From the NCBI GenBank assembly GCA_017453705.1, contig JAFTEK010000077.1, positions 1 through 12,919 of the forward strand: a stretch of DNA of 12,919 nucleotides. The letters run 5' to 3'. Position numbers and translations under genes: made by a program. This DNA is from Treponema sp. (GTDB taxonomy: Bacteria > Spirochaetota > Spirochaetia > Treponematales > Treponemataceae). Shown here piece after piece: positions 5,957 through 12,919 of this stretch (positions are counted from its first letter, which is position 1; each line of letters starts with the position of its first letter). The notes beneath the pieces are model-generated. The model ran no database searches and was not told the DNA's origin. It saw only the letters and a list, made by a program, of their open reading frames with translations.

Positions 5957-8095
5957 ATGGCAGAAAACAAAGAGAAAGGACGATATTTCAACAGGGAGCT
6001 GAGCTGGCTGGAATTCAATGCCCGTGTCCTAAGCGAAGCCTTAAGGAAGGACAACCCGCTCCTTGAGAGGCTTAACTTTCTGGGAATTGTCTCCAGCAAC
6101 TTTGGAGAGTTCTTCCAAGTGCGTGTCGCCTCCCTCAAGAGGGAAGCAAGCGTCAACCCCAGGCAAAAGGACTCCAGCGGCCTTACCGCCAAGGAATGTC
6201 TGGAAAAGATTTCCAAGAGAAGCCACGAGCTTGTGGAAAAACAATACAAGTGTCTTATGGGAGACATCCTTCCGGCACTGGCAAAAGAAGGGCTTGTCTA
6301 CGTCCGCCCCAAGGATTTTTCCACAGCCCAGAAAAACTATGCGGAAGGCTTTTTCCACCACGACCTTTTTCCCCTCCTCACCCCGCTCAGGACTGACTTG
6401 GAGGAGTTCCCCCATATAGGCAGCATGAGGCTACATGTCGCCTTCCTTTTGGACAAAATGCCGGGAGTCCACCGCAAGGAGACAGGATTGCTCCCCAAGT
6501 CGGACTCCGACCTGATAGCGCTCGTTCCTATACCTTCCAGCCTGCCGAGGGTGCTTTACCTGCCCAGCGAGGACGGTACAAAGCGCTTCTCGCTGGTGGA
6601 TGATATCGTCACCTTATTCGGAAGAGAACTTTTTCCCGGATACAACGTCAAAGAATCCATGGTATTTGAGCTGGCACGTGACGCTGACTTTGCAGTGGAC
6701 GAGGAAGCGGGCGACCAGTTCATACAGGCAATGAAAGAAGTCCTTGTCAAAAGGCAGTCCTCATTCCCTGTCTGCCTGTGGGCTGACAGCGGCAGCAAAA
6801 AGCTCCTGTCCGCCATAAAAGAAAAGCTTGCCCTGGAGGACAAGGATATCTACAGGGTGGACGGAATCATTGAGCCGGGCTCCCTCATGGAGATTTCTGA
6901 AGGAGACGAGGCCGCGAGGCTTTCCTATCCTAACTGGCCGCACTTTTACCCCGCGGAACTGCCGGAAGACGGCAGCTACTGGAACACCCTGCGCCAGAAG
7001 GATGTACTGCTCAACGTTCCTTACGAAAGCTATGATCCCGTCGTAAAGCTGATACAGGATGCTTCCGTAGACTCCGAAGTCCTGGCAATAAAGATGACCC
7101 TGTACCGCACCGGCAGCAACTCCCCCATAGTACAGGCCCTCAAGCGGGCATCCGTAAACGGAAAGTCAGTCACGGTATTCGTGGAGCTAAAGGCCCGCTT
7201 TGACGAGCAGCGCAACATATCATGGGCACAGGAGCTAGAAGACGCAGGTGCCACGGTCATATACGGCATGGTCAACCTAAAGGTTCACGCCAAAATCTGC
7301 CTTATAATCCGCAAGGAGAGTGACGGAATCCGCCGCTACGTGCACCTGAGCACAGGCAACTACAACCCAAAGACCGCCCGCCTGTATCAGGACTTCTCCA
7401 TATTCACGAGTAATCCCGACATAGCCCTGGACGCAACCCTCTTCTTTAACGTGGTATCAGGCTACAGCATAGTTCAGTCCATGCACTCCCTATACATGGC
7501 ACCGGTCAGCATAAAAAGCCGCCTTATAGAAATGATAGAGCGTGAGATAAGCTGGAGCAGCCCTGACAACCCTGGCCTCATAATGGCAAAGATGAACAGC
7601 CTGTGCCACGATGAGATAATCGAGGAGCTTTACAAGGCTAGCAGGGCAGGTGTCCGTGTCATGCTGAACATACGTGGTATCTGTACGCTTATCCCCGGTG
7701 TCAAGGGTATGAGCGAGAACATAGAGGTATCAAGCGTAGTGGGGCGATACCTGGAACATTCCCGCGTGTTCTACTTCAAGAACGGCGGCAGCGAGGAACT
7801 GTATCTAAGCAGCGCGGACTGGATGGTACGCAACCTGGACAAGAGGATAGAACTGATGTTCCCCGTGCTGGACAAAGAAGCCTTCAAGACCGTAAAAGAG
7901 GAACTGGAGCTGTATTTCCGTGACAACACGCACCGGCACTGCCTGTGCAAGGACGGCGGCTGGAAAGAGGTAAAGACCCCTCAAGGGGAAACGCCTGTAA
8001 GCGTCCAGGAGGAGATGCAGAGGAAATACGAAAGGCTGGACGAAGCCCGCAAATCCCAGCCCAAGCTGGAATTTGTCGTAAGGCGAAAGAACTAG
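5957..8095 (+). CDS. ppk: Polyphosphate kinase (PPK1)
   Basis: Seen: 712 residues, normal PPK1 length. The N-terminal domain opens with YFNRELSWLEFNARVLSEA, the family signature. The two phospholipase-D-like catalytic domains carry VNLKVHAK with H444, HLSTGNYNPKTARLYQDF, and GRYLEHSRV with H601, followed by SSADWM.RNLDKRIE. The spacing H444 to H601 is 157 residues, the same as between H435 and H592 of the E. coli enzyme as I recall it. Known: the first His is autophosphorylated by ATP, and the tetramer polymerises long-chain polyphosphate reversibly, often at the membrane. It is the last gene of the unit with ppx, so synthesis and breakdown are co-transcribed, as in some other bacteria. The downstream neighbour is convergent. 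Confidence 0.97.
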   Translation: MAENKEKGRYFNRELSWLEFNARVLSEALRKDNPLLERLNFLGIVSSNFGEFFQVRVASLKREASVNPRQKDSSGLTAKECLEKISKRSHELVEKQYKCLMGDILPALAKEGLVYVRPKDFSTAQKNYAEGFFHHDLFPLLTPLRTDLEEFPHIGSMRLHVAFLLDKMPGVHRKETGLLPKSDSDLIALVPIPSSLPRVLYLPSEDGTKRFSLVDDIVTLFGRELFPGYNVKESMVFELARDADFAVDEEAGDQFIQAMKEVLVKRQSSFPVCLWADSGSKKLLSAIKEKLALEDKDIYRVDGIIEPGSLMEISEGDEAARLSYPNWPHFYPAELPEDGSYWNTLRQKDVLLNVPYESYDPVVKLIQDASVDSEVLAIKMTLYRTGSNSPIVQALKRASVNGKSVTVFVELKARFDEQRNISWAQELEDAGATVIYGMVNLKVHAKICLIIRKESDGIRRYVHLSTGNYNPKTARLYQDFSIFTSNPDIALDATLFFNVVSGYSIVQSMHSLYMAPVSIKSRLIEMIEREISWSSPDNPGLIMAKMNSLCHDEIIEELYKASRAGVRVMLNIRGICTLIPGVKGMSENIEVSSVVGRYLEHSRVFYFKNGGSEELYLSSADWMVRNLDKRIELMFPVLDKEAFKTVKEELELYFRDNTHRHCLCKDGGWKEVKTPQGETPVSVQEEMQRKYERLDEARKSQPKLEFVVRRKN

Positions 8096-8102
8096 GAAGC
8101 CT

Positions 8103-8132
8103 GTTGCAAAAGCACGTCCAGACTTTTGCAAC
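8103..8132. repeat. Perfect 10-bp inverted repeat between convergent genes
   Basis: GTTGCAAAAG (8103-8112) and CTTTTGCAAC (8123-8132) are exact inverses separated by 10 bases. The repeat begins 8 bases after the ppk stop, where a terminator is expected. Neither side is followed by a T-run, so it is not a classic intrinsic terminator. It could be a factor-dependent terminator, a 3'-end stabiliser for both convergent messages, or a dispersed genomic repeat. Confidence 0.7.
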
Positions 8133-8164
8133 CGCATCTAGGTACGCATAACTAACCCGCGTCA

Positions 8165-8208
8165 GGAATTATGGCAACCCGGAATTATGGCAAGGCGGAA
8201 TTATGACA
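8165..8208. repeat. Three-copy 16-base tandem repeat at the end of the second ABC gene
   Basis: GGAATTATGGCAA occurs at 8165-8177 and 8181-8193, and a diverged third copy (GGAATTATGACA) at 8197-8208, with a 16-base period. The third copy contains the TAA stop of the ABC gene. The last part plus flank, AATTATGACAGCT (8199-8211), is repeated exactly at 3860-3872 in the promoter of the decarboxylase. Confidence 0.75.
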
Positions 8209-10171
8209 GCTCAAACGCGCCTGTATACAGGTCGTAGTAGCGGCCTTTCTTTGCCATAAGGCTGTCATGGTTGCCCCTCTCGATAATCGTTCCTTTTTCC
8301 AGAACAATTATCTCATTCGCATTGCGGACAGTGGAAAGCCTGTGGGCAATGACAAATACGGTGCGCCCTTCCATCAGCGAGTCCATTCCCTTCTCTATAA
8401 GGGCTTCCGTGCGGGTATCTATGGAGCTGGTAGCCTCGTCCAGAATCAACACAGGCGGGTCGGCCACGGCCGCACGTGCAATCGCAAGCAGCTGCCTCTG
8501 CCCCTGGCTCAAGTTGCCCCCGTCACCGGAGATTACAGTGTCATAGCCTTTCTCCAAATGGCGGATAAAATAGTCCGCGTTGGCAAGCTTTGCCGCCGCC
8601 ACAATCTGTGACTCGCTCGCCTCCAGGTTGCCGTAGCGGATATTGTCGCGTATGCTGCCTGTGAACAAATGCGTGTCCTGAAGAACCATGCCGAGAGAAT
8701 GCCGCAGGTCATCCTTCTTGATGTCCTTGAGGGGTATACCGTCGTATGTTATCAGCCCCTTGCCGTCTTCTATATCATAAAAGCGGGTGAGCAGGTTTGT
8801 TATAGTCGTCTTTCCAGAGCCTGTGGAGCCGACAAGAGCGATTTTCTCGCCCGGCCTTGCATGTAAGTCAATATGATGCAGGACTTCTTTCTCCGGCACA
8901 TAGCTGAAAGACACATCCTTGAAGTCCACATCTCCCTGCAACCTGCGAAGAACAAATTCCTCTCTGTCAGCATGGGTAACATCCATGTCCGTATCAGCGG
9001 CCATTTCCTTGTGAATTCTCCAAGCCCACTCACCGGTCTGCGCGTATGACTGAACCAAATGAACTTTACCGTCGCCCGAAGCAGAAGGCAGGGTTTCACT
9101 CGCGTTGACCAAAGTGACCGTTCCCTCATCCAGCTCATTCTCCTCGTCTATGCAGGCAAAAATCCTCTCCGCTCCGGCAAGGGCGTTCAGTATGCCGTTG
9201 AACTGCTGGCTCATCATGGAGATAGGACGGGTAAACGCCCTTGTATACTGCAAGAACGCGGCGATAGAACCTAAATCCAGCATACCCCTTATTATCATGG
9301 CAGCCCCGGCAATAGAGACAAGGGCATACTGTATGTGCCCCACGTTGTTAGTGAAAGGCCCCAGTATGTTGGCATAGGTGTTGGCTCTGGTTCCCGCCTC
9401 GCACAGCTCGTCATTTTTACGGCAGAACTCCTTTATCACCGCTTCCTCATGGTTAAACACCTTCACCACACGCTGCCCCTCAATAAGCTCCTCTATATAG
9501 CCGTTGACCTTACCTATGGCGGCCTGTTGGTCACGGAAAGCCGCTGCACTGCGCTTTCCCACGCAAGCCACAATGAAAAGCATGAGGCTTATCGTGACGA
9601 TAACCAGGAGCGTAAGAATGGGGCTGGTGATGAGCATCATTACAAAAACAGCCGTGACGCTTATTATGCTCGAAAAAAGCTGAGGAAGGCTCTGGCTCAT
9701 CATGTCACGCAGGGTATCCGTGTCGTTGGTGAACAGTGACATAAGCTCCCCGTGCGTATGGGCATCGTAGTACCTCATGGGCAGCCTCTCCAGCTCATCA
9801 AAGAGGTCACGCCTTATCCTATATAATGTCTGTGTGGAGACATGGAGCATGAGCCTGGAATTCACCCATGTGGCCAATGCCCCGCATACGAATATGACAG
9901 CCATCAGCAATATCAGGCGCAAAAAGGGATAAAAGTCCGCGAATACTATCTGCTCACCAGCAGCAGCCCTTTGATACAGGGGCACGATGTAATTGTTTAT
10001 AGCGGGTTTTAGCATGGAGTCGCAGGCGACCGTCGCCCCGGAACTGACAATCACCGCCAGCATCACGAAAAAAAGCTGGAGCTTGTATATCCCAAGGTAT
10101 CTAAAAATCCTCTTTATTGTATTGGCGACATTCTTGGGCTTCGCCATTCCGCGCATATTCATTCTTGGCAT
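8201..10171 (-). CDS. ABC exporter half-transporter, catalytically competent subunit (heterodimer partner 2)
   Basis: Seen: 656 residues, a type IV exporter half: a six-helix membrane domain (to about 340) and an ATPase domain (from about 412). Walker A is GSTGSGKTT (448-456, K454), Walker B is VLILDEATSSID with catalytic E579, and the switch histidine is H610 in VIAHRLSTV. The signature is LSQGQ (554-558) instead of LSGGQ. Known: in heterodimeric exporters such as TM287/288, LmrCD or BmrCD, this pattern marks the subunit whose Walker motifs form the working ATP site. The stretch between the two domains (about 349-412) is some 40 residues longer than usual and includes GEWAWRI. The start at 10171 follows GGAGGAA with good spacing and lies 15 bases after the partner gene's stop. 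The cargo is unknown; drugs, lipids and peptides are all possible. Confidence 0.93.
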   Translation of the reverse strand: MPRMNMRGMAKPKNVANTIKRIFRYLGIYKLQLFFVMLAVIVSSGATVACDSMLKPAINNYIVPLYQRAAAGEQIVFADFYPFLRLILLMAVIFVCGALATWVNSRLMLHVSTQTLYRIRRDLFDELERLPMRYYDAHTHGELMSLFTNDTDTLRDMMSQSLPQLFSSIISVTAVFVMMLITSPILTLLVIVTISLMLFIVACVGKRSAAAFRDQQAAIGKVNGYIEELIEGQRVVKVFNHEEAVIKEFCRKNDELCEAGTRANTYANILGPFTNNVGHIQYALVSIAGAAMIIRGMLDLGSIAAFLQYTRAFTRPISMMSQQFNGILNALAGAERIFACIDEENELDEGTVTLVNASETLPSASGDGKVHLVQSYAQTGEWAWRIHKEMAADTDMDVTHADREEFVLRRLQGDVDFKDVSFSYVPEKEVLHHIDLHARPGEKIALVGSTGSGKTTITNLLTRFYDIEDGKGLITYDGIPLKDIKKDDLRHSLGMVLQDTHLFTGSIRDNIRYGNLEASESQIVAAAKLANADYFIRHLEKGYDTVISGDGGNLSQGQRQLLAIARAAVADPPVLILDEATSSIDTRTEALIEKGMDSLMEGRTVFVIAHRLSTVRNANEIIVLEKGTIIERGNHDSLMAKKGRYYDLYTGAFELS

Positions 10172-10186
10172 AGTAATTCCTCCGGC

Positions 10187-11929
10187 CTAGTTCTGTGACT
10201 GCTGGGAGTCATAGACCTCCCGGTATATCTCATTGTTCTTCAGAAGCTCCTCGTGTCTTCCAAAGCCAACTATCCTGCCTGCATCCATGACAAAGATTAT
10301 GTCAGCATCCTGAACCGATGTGATTCTCTGGGCTATTATTATCTTGGTCGTATTCGGAAGGGTAGTCCTGAGCGCCTTCCTTATCCTGGCATCCGTCGCC
10401 GTGTCAACGGCACTCGTGCTGTCATCCAGAATAAGAATCTTGGGCTTTTTGAGGAGTGCACGTGCAATGCAAAGCCTCTGCTTCTGGCCGCCGGACAAGT
10501 TGACGCCCCCCTGCCCCAAATCGCTGTCATAGCCCTTTGGCAGGCTGCTCACAAACTCGTCAGCGTCGGACGCAATGCAAGCCGCACGGATTTCCTCGTC
10601 GCTCGCCCGGGGATTGCCCCATTTTAGGTTGTCACGTATCGTGCCGGAAAAAAGGACATTCTTCTGCAAGACCATCGACACATCATCGCGAAGAGCCTTG
10701 AGCCTGTAGTTCCTGACATCTATTCCGCCGACTGAGACGGAGCCGGACATAACATCATACAGGCGGGGAATAAGAGAAACCAGCGTAGTCTTGGAAGAGC
10801 CTGTTCCACCGATTATGCCGACGACCGCCCCTGCGTCAATATGCAGGCTGACATCATTGAGCACGGCCTTGTCAGCATCCTTGGAATATGAAAAGCTCAC
10901 ATCCTTGAAATCCACAGAGCCGTCAGGAACTGACTCCGCAAGGCCGGCATCAGGACTGTCACAATCCGTAATCTCAGGTCTCTCGTCCAACAGCTCCACA
11001 ATCCGGTTTATGCTCGCCCTTGACAGCACAAGCATGACGAATATCATGGACAATATCATCAAGGACATCAGTATCTGCGTAATATAGGTAATAAAGCTTA
11101 TAAGCTGCCCGGTCATCATGTCGCCGAACACTATCATGCGGCCGCCAAAGAAGAGGGCGGCGATTATACAGGAGTACACGAGCAGCTGCATCACAGGCCC
11201 GTTCAATATGACAAGCTTTTCAGCCCTGACCTGAAGCCTTCTGAGAGTGTCAGCAGAATTGTTGAATTTCTCACATTCATAGGGGGTACGCACAAAACTC
11301 TTGACCACACGGATTGCTATCAGGTTTTCCTGAACCTTGGCATTAAGGTCATCATACTGGGCGAGCATCTTTCGGAAGCGGGGATAGCTCAGTGCGATTA
11401 TAATGCCCAGCACTACGGCCAATATGGGTATGGCGACAAAGAAGACAGTGGACAGGCGCAGGTTTATCATGCAGGCCATGAAGGTGCCGGACACCAGCAT
11501 TATAGGCGCACGGAAACAAATACGCAAAAGCATCTGATATGTGTTCTGGATATTCGTGACATCAGTGGTAAGGCGGGTCACTAGCGATGATGTGGAAAAG
11601 TGATCCACGTTGCCGAACGAAAAGGCCTGCAACCTAGTGAACAAATTCCGCCTGAGGTTCCTGGAAAAGCCCAGGGAAGCCACAGCCCCGAACCTGGCGC
11701 CAAGACAGCCAAAGGCAAGGGAGACCAGGGACAGGCAAACCATCACAAGTCCTGTCCTAAGGACGTAGGCCAAATCCCCCCCGGAGATTCCAAGGTCAAT
11801 GATTCTGGACATAAGGAGGGGAATAATCACCTCCATAGCAACTTCACCCACCATAGTAACGGGCGTAAGAATGGAATAAAGCCTGTACTTAAGCTCAAGG
11901 CCTTCCAGCAGTTTTTTTAGTGAAGACAT
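10187..11929 (-). CDS. ABC exporter half-transporter, degenerate-site subunit (heterodimer partner 1)
   Basis: Seen: 580 residues from the ATG at 11929, with a six-helix membrane domain followed by an ATPase domain. Walker A is GGTGSSKTT (374-382), with Ser379 in place of the usual Gly. Walker B is ILILDDSTSAVD, with D503 in place of the catalytic Glu. The switch residue is Q534 (IIIAQRITS) in place of His. The signature LSGGQ (478-482) is intact. Known: these changes define the non-hydrolysing site of heterodimeric exporters, while the intact LSGGQ completes the partner's working site. The two genes fit exactly. The same frame is open to an ATG at 12040, but the extra 37 residues (MLSTPTFFFGIG...) resemble no transporter N-terminus and cover the promoter. 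The start at 11929 gives MSSLKKLLEGLELKY, followed by the first membrane helix. Confidence 0.93.
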   Translation of the reverse strand: MSSLKKLLEGLELKYRLYSILTPVTMVGEVAMEVIIPLLMSRIIDLGISGGDLAYVLRTGLVMVCLSLVSLAFGCLGARFGAVASLGFSRNLRRNLFTRLQAFSFGNVDHFSTSSLVTRLTTDVTNIQNTYQMLLRICFRAPIMLVSGTFMACMINLRLSTVFFVAIPILAVVLGIIIALSYPRFRKMLAQYDDLNAKVQENLIAIRVVKSFVRTPYECEKFNNSADTLRRLQVRAEKLVILNGPVMQLLVYSCIIAALFFGGRMIVFGDMMTGQLISFITYITQILMSLMILSMIFVMLVLSRASINRIVELLDERPEITDCDSPDAGLAESVPDGSVDFKDVSFSYSKDADKAVLNDVSLHIDAGAVVGIIGGTGSSKTTLVSLIPRLYDVMSGSVSVGGIDVRNYRLKALRDDVSMVLQKNVLFSGTIRDNLKWGNPRASDEEIRAACIASDADEFVSSLPKGYDSDLGQGGVNLSGGQKQRLCIARALLKKPKILILDDSTSAVDTATDARIRKALRTTLPNTTKIIIAQRITSVQDADIIFVMDAGRIVGFGRHEELLKNNEIYREVYDSQQSQN

Positions 11930-11990
11930 ATTTTCATTATAGCAGATTTCACATACTAAAGACAATTTTTCTTGATTTTTTATTTTTTTT
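11930..11990 (-). promoter_or_regulatory. Sigma-70-like promoter with A-rich UP element for the ABC exporter genes, predicted leaderless
   Basis: Leftward: TTGTCT (11965-11960), 18 bases, a perfect TATAAT (11941-11936), then 6 bases (GAAAAT) to the ATG at 11929. Directly upstream of the -35, bases 11990-11966 are almost pure A with a few other bases on this strand, as in an UP element bound by the RNA polymerase alpha subunit. No Shine-Dalgarno lies between the -10 and the ATG. Confidence 0.55.
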
Positions 11991-11991
11991 C

Positions 11992-12018
11992 TAAAGGTCA
12001 AATTCCCTATACCGAAAA
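11992..12018 (+). promoter_or_regulatory. Sigma-28 (FliA)-type flagellar promoter of flaB
   Basis: TAAAGGTC (11992-11999), exactly 11 bases, then ACCGAAAA (12011-12018). This compares with the flagellar consensus TAAAGTTT-N11-GCCGATAA, with 6 of 8 matches in each half by my count. The predicted start is near 12025, giving a leader of about 72 bases. Known: treponemal flaB genes are read from sigma-28 promoters. Confidence 0.6.
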
Positions 12019-12024
12019 AGAAAG

Positions 12025-12096
12025 TAGGGGTGGACAGCAAGTGATTTTCTTTTGCTTGCTATTAAACCGAATCTTTTATAAAGAGGAGATAAATCT
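12025..12096 (+). promoter_or_regulatory. flaB leader with stem-loop and GGA motifs
   Basis: The leader holds AGCAAG (12036-12041) and CTTGCT (12055-12060), which pair into a 6-bp stem extended by a possible U-G pair. A GGA (12032-12034) sits just before the stem. A second GGA (12085-12087) lies in the strong Shine-Dalgarno AGAGGAGA (12082-12089). Known: in spirochaetes such as Borrelia, CsrA represses flagellin translation by binding GGA sites in the leader. A similar control here is inference. Confidence 0.4.
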
Positions 12097-12919
12097 ATGG
12101 TTATCAATCACAACATGAGCGCAATGTTCGCTCAGAGGGCTGAGGGCATAACTGAGGTCAGGCAGCAGAAGAACATCGAAAAGCTTTCTTCTGGTGAGAA
12201 GATCAATCGCGCAGGCGATGATGCTTCCGGACTTGCAGTTTCTGAGAAAATGCGTGCACAGATCCGCGGTCTGAACCAGGCTTCACGGAATGCTGCAAAC
12301 GGCATTTCCTTCATCCAGACGACGGAAGGTTACCTGCAGGAGACCGAGGACATCATCCAGCGCCTCCGCGAGCTTGCCGTTCAGTCAAGCAACGGAATCT
12401 ACACCGATGAGGATCGCACCTACATCCAGGTCGAGGTTTCTTCTCTCATCGCTGAGGTTGATCGCATCGCTTCTTGCGCCCAGTTCAACGGCATGAACAT
12501 GCTGACCGGACGCTTTGCACGTGCTACCGGTGAGAACACGCCCACCGCTTCTATGTGGCTGCACATCGGTGCCAACATGGATCAGAGGACCCAGGTTTAC
12601 ATCGGAACAATGACCGCTGCCGCCCTCGGAATCCGCAACGTCGGAACTGAGGAAATCATGACCCTTGAGACCCCCGACAACGCCAACCGCGCCATCGGAA
12701 CTCTCGATGAGGCCATCAAGAAGATCAACAAGCAGCGTGCTGACCTCGGTGCCTACCAGAACCGCCTTGAGAAGACTGTTGAGGGCTTGGATGTTGCCGC
12801 TGAGAACACTCAGAGCAGCGAGTCCAGGATCCGCGACACCGACATGGCCGCCCAGATGGTCGAGTTCACCAAGGACAACGTTCTTTCCCAGGCCGGAACC
12901 GCCATGCTCGCGCAGGCGA
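12097..12919 (+). CDS. flaB: Periplasmic flagellin FlaB (core filament protein), C-terminus cut by window edge
   Basis: Seen: 274 codons, open to the right edge. The N-terminus [14 protein letters not shown], the D0/D1 block [25 protein letters not shown], the [13 protein letters not shown] segment, [13 protein letters not shown] and the C-terminal block [21 protein letters not shown] are close to the treponemal FlaB sequences I know. Known: FlaB forms the core of the periplasmic flagellar filament, inside the FlaA sheath, and lacks the variable D2/D3 domains of external flagellins. About 12 residues appear to be missing relative to the usual 286. The start follows AGAGGAGA with an 8-base gap to its core. 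A cysteine is present at residue 127. The gene is divergent from the ABC exporter unit, with a 167-base control region between them. Confidence 0.97.
   Translation, partial: MVINHNMSAMFAQRAEGITEVRQQKNIEKLSSGEKINRAGDDASGLAVSEKMRAQIRGLNQASRNAANGISFIQTTEGYLQETEDIIQRLRELAVQSSNGIYTDEDRTYIQVEVSSLIAEVDRIASCAQFNGMNMLTGRFARATGENTPTASMWLHIGANMDQRTQVYIGTMTAAALGIRNVGTEEIMTLETPDNANRAIGTLDEAIKKINKQRADLGAYQNRLEKTVEGLDVAAENTQSSESRIRDTDMAAQMVEFTKDNVLSQAGTAMLAQA

Noticed and set aside
5839..6415. Open frames antisense to the ppx/ppk junction and the ppk N-terminus
   Set aside because: They are shadows of ppx and ppk. No motif or ribosome site was recognised.
8165..8208. Possible CRISPR array
   Set aside because: The units are 13 bases with 3-base gaps. 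There are no spacers of useful length and no cas genes in the window.
11966..11990. T-rich run as a terminator
   Set aside because: No stem precedes it and no gene ends there on the plus strand. Its position just upstream of the leftward -35 fits an UP element better.
11930..12040. N-terminal extension of ABC subunit 1 from an ATG at 12040
   Set aside because: The extra 37 residues do not look like a transporter N-terminus, and they cover both the sigma-70 promoter of this gene and the sigma-28 promoter of flaB. The ATG at 11929 begins a typical sequence.
1..12919. Insertion sequence, phage or genomic-island signals
   Set aside because: No transposase, integrase or tRNA was seen, and no terminal repeats bound any block. 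Codon use looks even across genes by eye, though no composition calculation was run.

Overview
The window looks like a piece of a spirochaete chromosome, most likely a Treponema of moderate G+C. The strongest evidence is the gene running off the right edge. It encodes a class B periplasmic flagellin with the treponemal N-terminus ([14 protein letters not shown]) and the downstream [13 protein letters not shown] block, and it sits behind a sigma-28-type promoter. The species cannot be fixed from sequence alone.

Layout, left to right. (1) 1-429, minus: the N-terminal part of a family 8 glycosyltransferase, cut by the window edge. (2) 483-1741, plus: a two-gene unit encoding a pentapeptide-repeat protein with an N-terminal Cys/His cluster and a small metallo-beta-lactamase-fold protein with an Asn in its metal motif. 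(3) 1710-3838, minus: a two-gene unit with an alanine-racemase-fold ornithine/lysine decarboxylase (UUG start) followed by a ChbG/YdjC-family deacetylase. Its tail overlaps the MBL gene by 32 bases. (4) 3981-8095, plus: a three-gene polyphosphate unit with a membrane-anchored zinc-ribbon protein, a Ppx/GppA phosphatase with a C-terminal HD domain, and polyphosphate kinase. (5) 8096-8200: a short convergent spacer holding a perfect inverted repeat and a three-copy 16-base tandem repeat. (6) 8201-11929, minus: two ABC half-transporters forming an asymmetric heterodimeric exporter with one degenerate and one consensus ATP site. (7) 11930-12096: a divergent control region. (8) 12097-12919, plus: flaB, missing only its extreme C-terminus.

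The most interesting pattern is in the control sequences. Four genes that begin transcription units (glycosyltransferase, pentapeptide protein, zinc-ribbon protein, first ABC subunit) have a sigma-70-like promoter whose -10 box ends only 6-7 bases before an ATG, with no Shine-Dalgarno between. This predicts leaderless mRNAs and moves three of the start codons downstream of the longest-ORF start. The genes inside those units (MBL, ppx, ppk, second ABC subunit), the deacetylase inside the decarboxylase unit, and flaB have purine-rich Shine-Dalgarno sequences. The decarboxylase is the other exception, with a short leader, a Shine-Dalgarno and a UUG start overlapped by an out-of-frame AUG.

Functionally the window is housekeeping plus accessory: polyphosphate synthesis and turnover, polyamine synthesis, export, motility and glycosylation. 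No tRNA, rRNA, CRISPR array, insertion sequence or phage gene was seen, and no stretch above 300 bases lacks a gene.
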